Part shown: in pieces, positions 1 through 8,378 of the stretch
How positions within the stretch are numbered: the stretch's first letter is position 1
Layout of the letters: every line of letters begins with the position of its first letter
From: Pseudomonas sp. RIT409
Lineage (GTDB): Bacteria > Pseudomonadota > Gammaproteobacteria > Pseudomonadales > Pseudomonadaceae
Direction of reading: 5' to 3'
Assembly: GCF_003052515.2 (NCBI RefSeq)
Contig: NZ_QARE02000016.1
Span: forward strand, 1 to 64,000
DNA: 64,000 nucleotides
Notes under the pieces: model-generated
Databases searched by the model: none
What the model was told of the DNA's origin: nothing
Seen by the model: the letters and a program-made list of their open reading frames with translations, nothing else
Program-made: the position numbers and the translations under genes

Positions 1-1
1 T

Positions 2-451
2 CAGAGCATCAAGAACAAATCGCTAATACTAACGATTGACTCATCATCAAAGTCAATCAAACCATTTCTCAAAAGCCTAGAGGAGGCAATTCAATCAAAA
101 ATATTTATTTCGCAGATTAAAATATCTCTACTCAAGCTGTCTACACATATACAAGACTCTGAAAATTCGCGTGTAAGAATCACACACTCCTACTCTTCAA
201 ACCAGACTATTACACAACACGACAAAATATCCTTTTCAATTTACAGCAACGAGAATGCCATTCTATCAGCTCAACGGTTAATACAAGACGTCCCACTAGA
301 GTTTGAAAGGGTGAAAATAGAGTCTTACCAAGATGGAACCCCAGTAACTCTGGACATTAAATCTAACTGCCTTTACAGCATATCTACCCCGAACTCTAAA
401 CTGGAAAAAACACTCCTAGACTTTGTGATCAACGCAGAGGTAGGTGATTAA
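2..451 (+). CDS. 3' end of an unrecognised protein (partial)
   Basis: The frame starting at base 2 stays open for about 149 codons to a TAA at 449-451. It has no usable start inside the window, so this is the C-terminal part of a gene that begins upstream. The translation is rich in Ser, Ile, Lys and Asn, ends in FVINAEVGD, and shows no membrane segment or motif I recognise. Codons are AT-rich, unlike the core genes further right, which points to horizontally acquired DNA. It reads towards the OLD-like gene, which is on the opposite strand. That it is coding rests only on the uninterrupted frame in AT-rich sequence; the function is unknown. Confidence 0.55.
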   Translation, partial: QSIKNKSLILTIDSSSKSIKPFLKSLEEAIQSKIFISQIKISLLKLSTHIQDSENSRVRITHSYSSNQTITQHDKISFSIYSNENAILSAQRLIQDVPLEFERVKIESYQDGTPVTLDIKSNCLYSISTPNSKLEKTLLDFVINAEVGD

Positions 452-867
452 GCTGCTTGCGGTCAAAGAGTGTTAAATTGAAGTTACTCGAAGCAAAAAA
501 CCCGCGCTTTGAGAACGGATTTAGATAATCTAGTGGTCCCATTTAGAAACTACCCCGCCATTCAGGGAAATAAATTACAATAAAGACTTAGGCAGTTTTT
601 TACAGCACTTATATATTAGAAAAGCATCTACCTAAGCGCAAGCCGTGACACTCCAAATAATTTTTTGCAATCACTATCGACGCCAACAACCCTCATCTAA
701 CAGACAAACCTAAGAGGCTAGAAACAGCCAATATATAAAATGGATTTCCGATGTGAGACATCGCTAATCCGAAGCCGTAACAACTAAAAGCGTCTGCATG
801 CCAAAAGTCCAAAGGCAGCCTTTCTCACCATCCGTAATTAAAAAAGGATGCCACGCTGAGTACCCTT
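452..867. other. AT-rich stretch without a recognisable gene
   Basis: This 416-nt region lies between two convergent genes, the partial gene on the left and the OLD-like gene on the right. I see no open frame with a credible start, no strong hairpin followed by a T-run, and no tRNA-like sequence. Its base composition matches the rest of the left-edge accessory DNA. Confidence 0.5.
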
Positions 868-2583
868 TTAATCCATCAATGCATGAACTGGACTGAAGTT
901 ACCTTTGTAATCATGCTTGTAGATTTTACTTGCTTGGAGCGCCAGCGCATCATCCACAGCATTAAATATCTTTTCAAACCGCTCAATCCAGGCGTCATTA
1001 TTTGAATTTTCCGCTCTTGCCTTTAAGTATGTTCTGAGTTTTTCCTTTGCTGCTTCATCCTTACAAACAAAAGGCATTAATTGCCCATCCAAATCTGTTG
1101 CGAAGTCTTTAAACCAAGCTTCATTTTCCTTATGAGCATCGAGTATCCATTCATGAGGAAACATTCCTTCCAAAGCGAACCCTTTCGAAAGAAGAACAAG
1201 ATGCTTATTAATTTCAAATGGCAAGCCTTTGTTACCACAAAACCCTTGAATATTACGCCTAGTTTTATCACCGGCTTCATCCCCATCTAGAATACAGACC
1301 ACAGGGCGCTCTTTATGAACATACTCCCATGAAGCTTTTACAAAACCTTCTAACGCACCAACCCCACCGAAATCTAAGAAGTCCGCACGCCTAACATTAT
1401 CCCAAGCATGCTTACCTGTGGCCTTTATCTCAATATGATCCAAGACCCACTGATAAAGTTCTCGATCAGTTTTTCCTTCCACAAAAACATTCCATAATCC
1501 CAAGTTACAAAAGTCGCTAAATCTTACTCCTAAAGAATTGCGTATTGCTCGCGTTGCCTCTATATATGAGGCACAAATAGCTATCTTTGTAGCACCTGAT
1601 TCCATCTCTGTCCTAATTACAGCTCTAGGATCTTTGGGCACAAATGCTAAACTATGTGTTGTCACTATCACATGTGCTATATCACCGAGATCTCTTAATA
1701 TTTCATAGCAGCACCCTGCAAGTTCAGGATGCAAATAAGACTCTGGCTCTTCGATTAACCAAACCGGAGTCTTTCCAAGTTTTTTTTCTTCTTGAGTAAT
1801 CCAGCTAAACGACGCAATAATCGAGGCGGACTGGATTCCCATACCCTTTCTATCAATTTCAGTAATAACCGGATCTGAAAGATGAAACTCAAAACTCCCT
1901 AACAACTTCTCCAAGGAGTTACTCGGGATTTTAAAATGCGTCTTGATATTACCCATCCCAACCGCATTGAGTTGATCATCAATAGCAGCAGATATTCCTC
2001 CAAGACATATTTCTATCTCTGCTATCTTTTCATCCAATCGCGCTGATACAGAACGCTTTATGTATGGAAGAAGCAACTCGCTGTATAAGTCATCAATATT
2101 TTTACTTGATGCAACATAGTGGCATTCAAATTTACCAAACAACGTTTCCAAGAAAAACTTCTGATAAGCGTTGAATTGGCCTCGTTTATCATCGTGAAAT
2201 TTATCACCAACGAACAACCTATATGAAGGGTTGCCTGTTTTAGAAAAAGTGAGGTAGACCGTGACCTTATCACTCAGAGTCTTCGGCTGATCTAAGCATG
2301 AGTTTAATAGTCGATAATACTCAAGCGCCATTTCATCATCATGTTCAAGTATAAAACTAGCCGTTAAGGAGGTTTGGCCACTTTCCAGTCCGACAGGAAA
2401 GTCACGTTCTACACAATACTTGTTTTTATTCTCGAACCCTGTGAAAAACATCTCCACCGCTTTGAGAATATTTGTTTTTCCACTGCTATTAGGTCCAACT
2501 ATCGTAATACCATTAGAAAAACTGATCAGCGTATCAGCGACAAGTGTCCTAAAGTTTTTTATCTTAATATTTTCAAGAATCAT
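868..2583 (-). CDS. OLD-family ATP-dependent endonuclease (AAA ATPase plus TOPRIM)
   Basis: A protein of 571 residues from the chosen ATG. The start MILENIKIKNFR is the usual N-terminus of this ABC-type ATPase family; the frame stays open 36 codons further upstream. Walker A is GPNSSGKT (residues 30-37), the Walker B/signature region LIEEPESYLHPE (276-287) and the H-loop TTHS (308-311). A TOPRIM domain follows, with the VEGKTD glutamate at about 370 and LDGDEAGD at about 432-439. OLD proteins pair an SMC/RecF-like ATPase with a TOPRIM metal-dependent nuclease, and several act in phage defence (P2 OLD, GajA, PARIS AriA/AriB). No UvrD-type helicase or separate TOPRIM partner adjoins it, so a single-gene class 1-like protein fits best. 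AT-rich codons suggest acquisition. The family is clear; the biological role is inferred. Confidence 0.8.
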   Translation of the reverse strand: MILENIKIKNFRTLVADTLISFSNGITIVGPNSSGKTNILKAVEMFFTGFENKNKYCVERDFPVGLESGQTSLTASFILEHDDEMALEYYRLLNSCLDQPKTLSDKVTVYLTFSKTGNPSYRLFVGDKFHDDKRGQFNAYQKFFLETLFGKFECHYVASSKNIDDLYSELLLPYIKRSVSARLDEKIAEIEICLGGISAAIDDQLNAVGMGNIKTHFKIPSNSLEKLLGSFEFHLSDPVITEIDRKGMGIQSASIIASFSWITQEEKKLGKTPVWLIEEPESYLHPELAGCCYEILRDLGDIAHVIVTTHSLAFVPKDPRAVIRTEMESGATKIAICASYIEATRAIRNSLGVRFSDFCNLGLWNVFVEGKTDRELYQWVLDHIEIKATGKHAWDNVRRADFLDFGGVGALEGFVKASWEYVHKERPVVCILDGDEAGDKTRRNIQGFCGNKGLPFEINKHLVLLSKGFALEGMFPHEWILDAHKENEAWFKDFATDLDGQLMPFVCKDEAAKEKLRTYLKARAENSNNDAWIERFEKIFNAVDDALALQASKIYKHDYKGNFSPVHALMD

Positions 2584-2670
2584 ATTGGCGGCTTTTGAAG
2601 AACTGTGGCTCGCTGCATTCCTTTGCATGTCTCTTAAATAACAAGACGAATTTTGGAAAACAGCCCCTAA

Positions 2671-2687
2671 TGTGGCAATATGCCACA
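2671..2687. promoter_or_regulatory. 17-bp palindrome upstream of the OLD-like gene
   Basis: TGTGGCA-ATA-TGCCACA is a perfect 7-3-7 inverted repeat, flanked by CCCCT on the left (2664-2668) and AGGGG on the right (2694-2698), which could extend the pairing. It lies 88 nt upstream of the OLD-like start codon, a position suited to an operator or to a leader hairpin. The regulator is unknown. Confidence 0.45.
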
Positions 2688-2764
2688 CCACGAAGGGGTC
2701 GGTCTAGTTCTCAGCTGCTCTTGACCACATTCTGCGTATTCCAACCTTCCTCCCCACAGGAAAC

Positions 2765-2780
2765 CTGTACAAAAACACAG
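2765..2780. promoter_or_regulatory. Candidate LexA box upstream of the OLD-like gene
   Basis: CTGTACAAAAACACAG matches the CTGT-N8-ACAG framework of gamma-proteobacterial LexA sites, but the centre is an A-tract rather than alternating AT. It lies about 180 nt upstream of the OLD-like start codon. The outer half-sites fit perfectly; the distance and the centre weaken the call. Confidence 0.35.
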
Positions 2781-2923
2781 TTACGTGTAGTCTCGGCGTG
2801 ACACGAATGACTGAGGGAGCAATCATGGTTACACGACCTAGAGGAAGGCGATAGCCACTATTTAAAAGCTACGCTTGTGGAGTTCGGTTTTGAGCATAGC
2901 GATTAAACGAAAGCAAATTTTTG

Positions 2924-3373
2924 TCAATCTGATTTTTCTTTTACTGAAGGATATTTTGAAGAGGAATACCTAACCACCAAAATCGACACAGCCAGTAATA
3001 ATACACCACCACAAACGTAAAGAATTCCCGTATCTGGGGCATTGTGATGAGAAACATCACTTATCAACAATCGAATCAATGCGGTTACGCCGATGTACAA
3101 CAAAAATCTCAGGGGCATGTGATTAGTTTTAAAATAAATGCCCGCCATGGCCAGCAATTCAAGATAAATAAACAGCAGCAAAATATCATCAACCGTTACT
3201 TTTGGCTGTTGAAGCATTCCTAGAAAGGTCGATATTCCTGCCCAAACAGTTATCAGCCCAATGGCGAAAAGCGCGAGATAATGAAACGTTTCTACGAATA
3301 AATTGCCAATCGAATCGGCAGCACCATGTAGCTTTTTGCGTAGGCTTTCAGCCCATTTCACTTCTTGCGTCAT
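2924..3373 (-). CDS. psiE: PsiE-family inner membrane protein (intact copy)
   Basis: A protein of 149 residues related to the phosphate-starvation-inducible PsiE family. It has four probable membrane segments (about residues 30-52, 62-82, 88-108 and 115-138) and the family block FIYLELLAMAGIYFKTNHMPLR. The ATG at 3373 is preferred over the GTG four codons upstream. It lies just left of a truncated homologue (3437-3760), and its base composition is lower in GC than that copy, so the two are probably not a recent tandem duplication. PsiE proteins have no well-defined biochemical function. No Pho box was seen. Confidence 0.8.
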   Translation of the reverse strand: MTQEVKWAESLRKKLHGAADSIGNLFVETFHYLALFAIGLITVWAGISTFLGMLQQPKVTVDDILLLFIYLELLAMAGIYFKTNHMPLRFLLYIGVTALIRLLISDVSHHNAPDTGILYVCGGVLLLAVSILVVRYSSSKYPSVKEKSD

Positions 3374-3436
3374 TGTACCCACCACTGTTCATAAATTGAG
3401 CAAATCAAGCCAACCACATCGCGCATCTGAATCGGG

Positions 3437-3760
3437 TCATGCACACCACGCCGCTAAAATATCAGGGCTTGCACGGTTTTTCTGACTGGCAAAGAAATTG
3501 TTAGAAACCTGTACCTTGGTCTTGAAATAAATTCCGACCATCGCCCCGAGTTCCAGGTAGATGAACAGCAGCAGGATATCGTCCACCGTGATATGCCCTT
3601 TTTCGAGCATGCCCAGAAACGCCATGACCGCCGCCCATGCGGTGACCGCGCCGATGGCGAACAAGGCCAGGTAATGGAAGGTTTCGACGAACAGATTGCC
3701 GAGCGATTCGGCGCAGCTGTGTACGTGCTGACGGAGGGACTCGGCCCAATTGATTTTCAC
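3437..3760 (-). pseudogene. Truncated psiE homologue
   Basis: The reading frame matches PsiE proteins from its start to the block FIYLELGAMVGIYFKT, then leaves the family after about residue 82 and ends in 25 unrelated residues (ASQKNRASPDILAAWCA at the end). The last two membrane segments are missing. The GTG start at 3760 is supported by AAGGAAG six bases upstream. Base composition is GC-rich like the core, so this is probably the resident gene, cut near position 3515 when the low-GC DNA to the left arrived. The truncated product may still be made but is unlikely to be functional. Confidence 0.75.
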
Positions 3761-3947
3761 GATGCACTTCCTTGGATGACACGAAACGGAGGATGCCAAG
3801 CGCGTATGACGCGCTGATGGCCGTGCATTAAAAGGGCCATCCCTCACGGTTGAGAACGTGACCGGTTGTCGCAAGGCTTTATATGAGCATCAATAATGCA
3901 TACGAAATGCCACTACCCAGGCGACCAAAATTGCCTTATGCTGCGCA

Positions 3948-3963
3948 CTGTATAAATAAACAG
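3948..3963. promoter_or_regulatory. LexA (SOS) box upstream of yebG
   Basis: CTGTATAAATAAACAG fits the CTGT-N8-ACAG LexA operator with an AT-only centre. It overlaps a TATAAAT sequence that could be a -10 element, so LexA binding would block the promoter. It lies 141 nt upstream of the yebG start, and yebG is a known SOS gene in enterobacteria. Confidence 0.8.
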
Positions 3964-4103
3964 TAGCCGCCACGTGCCGACTGTTGGCCCGCCGCCTCAG
4001 CCGTCCCTATGCGCTTCAGGCGAGGTCGCAACCCTCGCCGCGCGTCAGAGGGTCGCTGCACGGCCGGGCTCACCACCACACTGGAAATGACGACGAGGCC
4101 AAA

Positions 4104-4376
4104 ATGGCTGTTGAAACCCTTTACCGCAGTACCCGCGATTTGGAGACTACGTTCGTGGACCGCAAACTCGCCGATGCGCATGATCAAATGCTCGAGCTGG
4201 CAGAGCTCCTCACCGACGTTTTGATGAAGAACGTACCGGGCTTGTCCGAGAAGCATGCGGAAGATGCGAGCATCTACATGGCGAAGAATCGCGCAGTGTT
4301 TGCGGCGGCGTTCAAGAACAACGCCACGGCATTGAACGAGCTTTCCGAGCCTGGCAACACTGACAGTGAAAGCTGA
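4104..4376 (+). CDS. yebG: YebG family SOS-response protein
   Basis: A protein of 90 residues starting MAVETLYRS. It shares with E. coli YebG the MAVE start, a conserved D-R/K-x-ADA-x-DxML block (DRKLADAHDQMLELAELL, residues 19-36) and a helical C-terminal half ending in an acidic tail. YebG is a small DNA-damage-induced protein of unknown biochemical role. The ATG at 4104 is preceded by GACGAGG. The frame is open further upstream but without family similarity. A LexA box sits at 3948-3963 and an intrinsic terminator follows at once, so this is a single-gene SOS transcript. Confidence 0.85.
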   Translation: MAVETLYRSTRDLETTFVDRKLADAHDQMLELAELLTDVLMKNVPGLSEKHAEDASIYMAKNRAVFAAAFKNNATALNELSEPGNTDSES

Positions 4377-4389
4377 TGTGCCAGCTGAA

Positions 4390-4418
4390 AAAAACGACCT
4401 CCTTCGGGAGGTTTTTTT
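4390..4418 (+). terminator. Intrinsic terminator after yebG
   Basis: The stem ACCTCC/GGAGGT (4397-4402 and 4407-4412) encloses a TTCG tetraloop. An A-run precedes the stem and a T7 run follows, 20 nt after the yebG stop codon. Confidence 0.9.
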
Positions 4419-4629
4419 ATGCCCTCACGCGGGCGCCTGCCGCGACGCACGCCTTCGAGCGAAAGAGCAAAACCCACCGTCCCCAAATCAGAAACAATGA
4501 GTCTCACATTAGCCTGATTGTCTGCCAATCCATCGGTCCGTAAATTCACTTCCAAGCCAGCCACGATGCAGCAAGCAGGTTGACAGTGGCGATCCGAACT
4601 CTCTGAATCGAATCCGAAGGAATCTGAAC

Positions 4630-5664
4630 ATGACCGACCGCACGCTGAAGACGCTCAAGAAGACCCTGGCCGCTACCCTCCTCGCACTGTCCGCTAGTAG
4701 CGCCTTCGCCGCTGAAACCGCGGTACCCGAGCATCAGACCCGAGCGTTTCTCAACGCGCTGGCCGCCGGTGGCGGTCGTCCACTGGAACAACTGAGCCCG
4801 AAAGACGCTCGCGCCGTGCTGACGGGCGCTCAAAATTCGGTAAAAGTGGACATGTCAGGCATCGAGGTCAGTGAACAAACGATCAAAGCCGACGGCCAGG
4901 ACCTCAAACTCACCATCGTGCGTCCGGCCGGGGCCAAGGGCGAATTGCCGGTCTTCATGTACTTCCACGGTGGCGGCTGGGTTTTGGGCGACTACCCGAC
5001 TCACGCGCGTCTGATTCGTGATCTGGTGGTTGGCTCGGGTGCCGTAGCCGTCTACGTCGGTTACACCCCCTCGCCTGAAGCTCATTACCCGACCGCGATC
5101 AATCAGGCGTATGCCGCGACCCGGTGGGTCGCCGAACATGGCAAACAGATCAAGGTCGATAGCTCGCGGCTTGCGGTGGCAGGGAACAGCGTGGGTGGCA
5201 ACATGGCCGCGGTCGTGGCGTTGAAAGCCAAGGAACAGGGCACGCCTAAACTTCGCTTCCAATTGCTGCTGTGGCCTGTGACGGACGCCAACTTCGACAC
5301 GGGCTCCTATCAAGCCTATGCCGAAGGCCACTTCCTGACCAAAAACATGATGACGTGGTTCTGGGACAACTACACCACTGACGCCAAACAGCGTGCCGAG
5401 ATCCATGCCTCACCACTGCGTGCGACCACCGAGCAACTGAAGGGGCTACCGCCGGCACTGGTTCAGACAGCCGGGCTGGACGTGCTGCGGGACGAAGGCG
5501 AGGCCTACGCCCGCAAACTGGATGCCGCGGGTGTCGACGTCACCGCTGTACGCTACAACGGGATGGTCCATGACTACGGCTTGCTGAACCCACTGGCCAA
5601 CATTCCGGAGGTCAAGGCCGCCCTGCGTCAGGCCGCAGGTGAACTCAAAGCCCACCTGAACTGA
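4630..5664 (+). CDS. Secreted alpha/beta hydrolase of the hormone-sensitive-lipase type
   Basis: A protein of 344 residues with a cleavable signal peptide (charged start, hydrophobic LAATLLALSASSAFA, cleavage near residue 28), so it probably acts in the periplasm or outside the cell. The oxyanion-hole motif HGGGW lies at about 114-118, the nucleophile elbow GNSVGG at about 184-189, a likely catalytic Asp in DVLRDEGE and the catalytic His in GMVHDYG near 315. Together these define the HSL/esterase family IV lipases, which cleave short- to medium-chain esters. GAAGGAA precedes the ATG. It is flanked by terminators on both sides and stands alone. The substrate cannot be told from sequence. Confidence 0.88.
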   Translation: MTDRTLKTLKKTLAATLLALSASSAFAAETAVPEHQTRAFLNALAAGGGRPLEQLSPKDARAVLTGAQNSVKVDMSGIEVSEQTIKADGQDLKLTIVRPAGAKGELPVFMYFHGGGWVLGDYPTHARLIRDLVVGSGAVAVYVGYTPSPEAHYPTAINQAYAATRWVAEHGKQIKVDSSRLAVAGNSVGGNMAAVVALKAKEQGTPKLRFQLLLWPVTDANFDTGSYQAYAEGHFLTKNMMTWFWDNYTTDAKQRAEIHASPLRATTEQLKGLPPALVQTAGLDVLRDEGEAYARKLDAAGVDVTAVRYNGMVHDYGLLNPLANIPEVKAALRQAAGELKAHLN

Positions 5665-5681
5665 TCGCCCTGCCACATCCC

Positions 5682-5716
5682 GCCCGCGAGGTGATCGTGA
5701 TCCTTCGCGGGCTTTT
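5682..5716 (+). terminator. Terminator after the secreted esterase
   Basis: GCCCGCGA (5682-5689) pairs with TCGCGGGC (5705-5712), with GG/CC continuing the stem inside, followed by TTTT. It separates the esterase from the convergent ArgH-like gene. Confidence 0.8.
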
Positions 5717-5748
5717 CGCGTTGCAGCAACAGCCTGAGGTGGCGCGGA

Positions 5749-7176
5749 TCAGGCACGCGGTCCGGTGTAGTCGAGCGCCCATTTCTCCTGCGCATGCAAC
5801 TGCCCCTTGAAACGCGCGATTTGCTCGGCGACGCGCTCCGGCGAGGTACCGCCCCACCCGCTACGCGCAGCCAATGCCGCATCGAGCGTGAGGCAGTCGA
5901 GCACTTCAGGGGTCAGGCGGGCATCCGTGCGGGCGAGCATGTCGGGAGTGAGCTGCTCCAGCCCAATGTCTTGGGCCTCGCAGAGCTGCACCAATTGCCC
6001 TGTGATCTCATGGGCCTCTTTGAATGGCACGCCCCGCAAGGCGAGCCAATCCGCCACTTCGGTGGCCAGCGTGAAGCCCAGCGGCGCCTGGCGCAGTAAT
6101 TCGTCCTTGCGTACAGTCATCGTCGCGACCATGCCCGCAAACGCCGGGAGCACCAGGTTCAACGTATCCAGCGTGTCGATGACCGCATGTTTGTCTTCGC
6201 TCAAATCGCGGTTGTAGGACAGGGGCTGCGCCTTGAGGACTGAGAGGATACCCGTGAGCGAGCCAATGATGCGCCCCGACTTGCCCCGCGCAAGCTCAGC
6301 GATATCCGGGTTCTTTTTCTGCGGCATGATCGAGCTGCCGGTCGCGTAGCCATCGTCCAGATCGACCCAGCGAAACTGCCTTGAGGTCCAGAGGCAGAAC
6401 TCTTCCGCCATGCGGGAAATGTTGATGCCCAGCATGCTGCCGCAAAACAGGAACTCGGCCACATGATCACGGCTGGCGACAGCGTCGATGGAGTTCTCGC
6501 ACGGCCCGGCATACCCCATCTCCGCAGCCGACCGCTGCGGGTCGCGTGCGATCGCCGAACCCGCCAGCGCGGCCGCGCCCAGCGGGGACAGGCTGAAGCG
6601 CTTGTCGAAATCCTGCAGCCGTTGAATGTCGCGATGAATGGCCTGCGCATGGGCCATCAGATGATGGGCGAAGACAATGGGCTGGGCCTGCTGCAGGTGG
6701 GTGAAACCTGGTGCAATGGTGTGAATGTGCTGCTCGGCTTGTCCGACCAGTGCCGTTTGCAGCTCCAGAATGGCAAGGGTCAAGCGGCGGACCTGATCCC
6801 GGAGGTAGAGTCGCATATCGTTCGCCGTCTGATCATTGCGCGAACGCCCGGCACGCAGCTTCCCGCCCAGAGCACCCAGCCGTTCGGTCAGCAAACGCTC
6901 GATGAACGTGTGTACATCCTCATCAGCGGCAATCGGCTGCACGACGCCCGCCGCATAGTCCGAATCGATGGCCGTCAGCGCTTCGATGATGCGTCGGGTT
7001 TCGTCGGCATCGAGCAAGCCCGCACGATGCAATTCATTAGCATGGGCCTTCGACCCGGCCACATCGTAGGGCAGGAGACGGAAATAGGCATGAGGCGCGC
7101 GTGAAAGGTTGGCCATGGCTTGGGCAGGACCGGACTTGAACCGCGCCCCCCAGAGGCGCTCGGTAGCATCAGACAT
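5749..7176 (-). CDS. Argininosuccinate lyase-like protein (probable second ArgH)
   Basis: A full-length member (475 residues) of the fumarase/aspartase superfamily. It has the ArgH blocks RAGRSRND (108-115), THLQQAQP with the catalytic His (about 159-166) and the mobile signature loop GSSIMPQKKNP (280-290). ArgH splits argininosuccinate into arginine and fumarate. Details such as WGARFKSGPAQAMANLSR and ASRDHVAEFLF resemble actinobacterial ArgH more than the housekeeping Pseudomonas enzyme, which starts differently, so this looks like an acquired paralogue. AAGGAGAAGG precedes the ATG. A LysR gene lies 109 bp upstream on the same strand, and there are no other arginine genes nearby. A related C-N lyase activity on another substrate is possible. 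Confidence 0.8.
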   Translation of the reverse strand: MSDATERLWGARFKSGPAQAMANLSRAPHAYFRLLPYDVAGSKAHANELHRAGLLDADETRRIIEALTAIDSDYAAGVVQPIAADEDVHTFIERLLTERLGALGGKLRAGRSRNDQTANDMRLYLRDQVRRLTLAILELQTALVGQAEQHIHTIAPGFTHLQQAQPIVFAHHLMAHAQAIHRDIQRLQDFDKRFSLSPLGAAALAGSAIARDPQRSAAEMGYAGPCENSIDAVASRDHVAEFLFCGSMLGINISRMAEEFCLWTSRQFRWVDLDDGYATGSSIMPQKKNPDIAELARGKSGRIIGSLTGILSVLKAQPLSYNRDLSEDKHAVIDTLDTLNLVLPAFAGMVATMTVRKDELLRQAPLGFTLATEVADWLALRGVPFKEAHEITGQLVQLCEAQDIGLEQLTPDMLARTDARLTPEVLDCLTLDAALAARSGWGGTSPERVAEQIARFKGQLHAQEKWALDYTGPRA

Positions 7177-7285
7177 TTACCTTCTCCTTTGACACGGTGG
7201 TTGCTGAATCGCGAACGCAGAATCGGTCACAGGACAGGGATGCTAGGAAACTTCAGCAGAGGGGCAAATGTTTCAAATGGCAAGT

Positions 7286-8281
7286 CTACTTGCAGATATT
7301 GGAAACCTGTTCGTCATTCAGGGCTTTCATTCCTTGCAGGAAAACGGTTTCCGCCATGGTCAGGCGCTGCTCGAGGTTCCAGAGCACATGGATATCAATC
7401 TCACAGACGCTGTCGTCTGGGGGAAGTCGCCAAAGCGTGCCTTCCGACACTCCCCTTTCGCACAGATGTTCCGGTAGGCAGCCGATGCCAAACCCGGCCA
7501 GCACCAATCGCAGCACTTCTTGCGTGTTGGCAGACGATGCGATGATCTGCCCGTCCAGGGCATGCCGACCGCGAAATTCCGCCAACGCTGACAGGGTCCC
7601 GCCGAGCAGATCCCCGGCAAAGCTCACCAAGTGTTCATGCCGCAGGTCGTCAAGGCTCAGGTCCTTACGCCCGAACAAGGGGTGCTGATCGCTGCAATAC
7701 AGCCCATAGCGCTCCCTCGTTAGCCAGGATTGCCCCATCCAGGGTTGAGCGACGCGATGGACGGCCAGCCCGAAAGTGGCCGTTTTTTGTGCCAACGCAC
7801 TGACGATGGCGTCGCTCGATTGCACTTCGACCTCCAGGGCAATGCCCGGATAGTCACGGTGCAATTGCGCGAGAAAACGGTCGAAGGGCGGGCACTGTAT
7901 TCCACTGACCGTCAGCAGACGAACCCGGCCGACCACCTGACCGCTGGACTGTTCGAGGGCGGCGTCGAGTTGCGCGAATTGCCCCTGCAGTTCGGTGGCG
8001 ACCCGCAGCGCCTCGATGCCCGAACGCGTCAGGCTGAAGCGAGGCCCGTGGCGTTCCACCAAGGCGGTCCCCATTTGCTCTTCCAGTCGCTTGAGCGCCT
8101 GGCTCACCGCCGGTTGTGACAAATGCAAACGAGCGGCGGCGCGGCTGATGCTGAGCTCTTGGGCCACCACTTGAAAGGTGCGCAGCAGGTTCCAGTCGAC
8201 CCGCTCGCTCAGTGGGCGCGAAGAGGTTCGAGGTGGCGTGGGATGTGAGGGCGTTGTCACGGCGTCAGCCTTTATTGGCAC
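7286..8281 (-). CDS. LysR-family transcriptional regulator
   Basis: About 331 residues with an N-terminal winged helix-turn-helix (VDWNLLRTFQVVAQELSISR into LSQPAVSQALKRLEEQ, about residues 28-75) and a C-terminal LysR substrate-binding domain. The first codon of the longest frame is GTG without a ribosome site; a GTG at 8260 with AAAGG nine bases upstream is a credible alternative. It lies upstream of the ArgH-like gene on the same strand and divergent from the class II aldolase at 8379, which LysR proteins commonly control from a shared promoter region. The effector is unknown. Confidence 0.85.
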   Translation of the reverse strand: MPIKADAVTTPSHPTPPRTSSRPLSERVDWNLLRTFQVVAQELSISRAAARLHLSQPAVSQALKRLEEQMGTALVERHGPRFSLTRSGIEALRVATELQGQFAQLDAALEQSSGQVVGRVRLLTVSGIQCPPFDRFLAQLHRDYPGIALEVEVQSSDAIVSALAQKTATFGLAVHRVAQPWMGQSWLTRERYGLYCSDQHPLFGRKDLSLDDLRHEHLVSFAGDLLGGTLSALAEFRGRHALDGQIIASSANTQEVLRLVLAGFGIGCLPEHLCERGVSEGTLWRLPPDDSVCEIDIHVLWNLEQRLTMAETVFLQGMKALNDEQVSNICK

Positions 8282-8378
8282 ACGGAATATTAACTATAAG
8301 AAATGCGACATTGAGCTGGTGGCAGGTTGTCTTTAAAACGTGTGCATCAAATACGCCAACTCACTCAGGGGACACCCC

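Larger units (their letters stand above)
2584..2923. other. Intergenic region upstream of the OLD-like gene
   Basis: This 340-nt stretch holds the probable promoter of the OLD-like gene and the 3' flank of the intact psiE copy. Two palindromes stand out and are listed separately: a 7-3-7 repeat at 2671-2687 and a CTGT-N8-ACAG sequence at 2765-2780. I see no small gene in it. Confidence 0.5.

Noticed and set aside
1..3515. Integrative element with an integrase
   Set aside because: Base composition and the broken psiE suggest an island edge, but no integrase, transposase, tRNA or direct-repeat attachment sites were seen inside the window.
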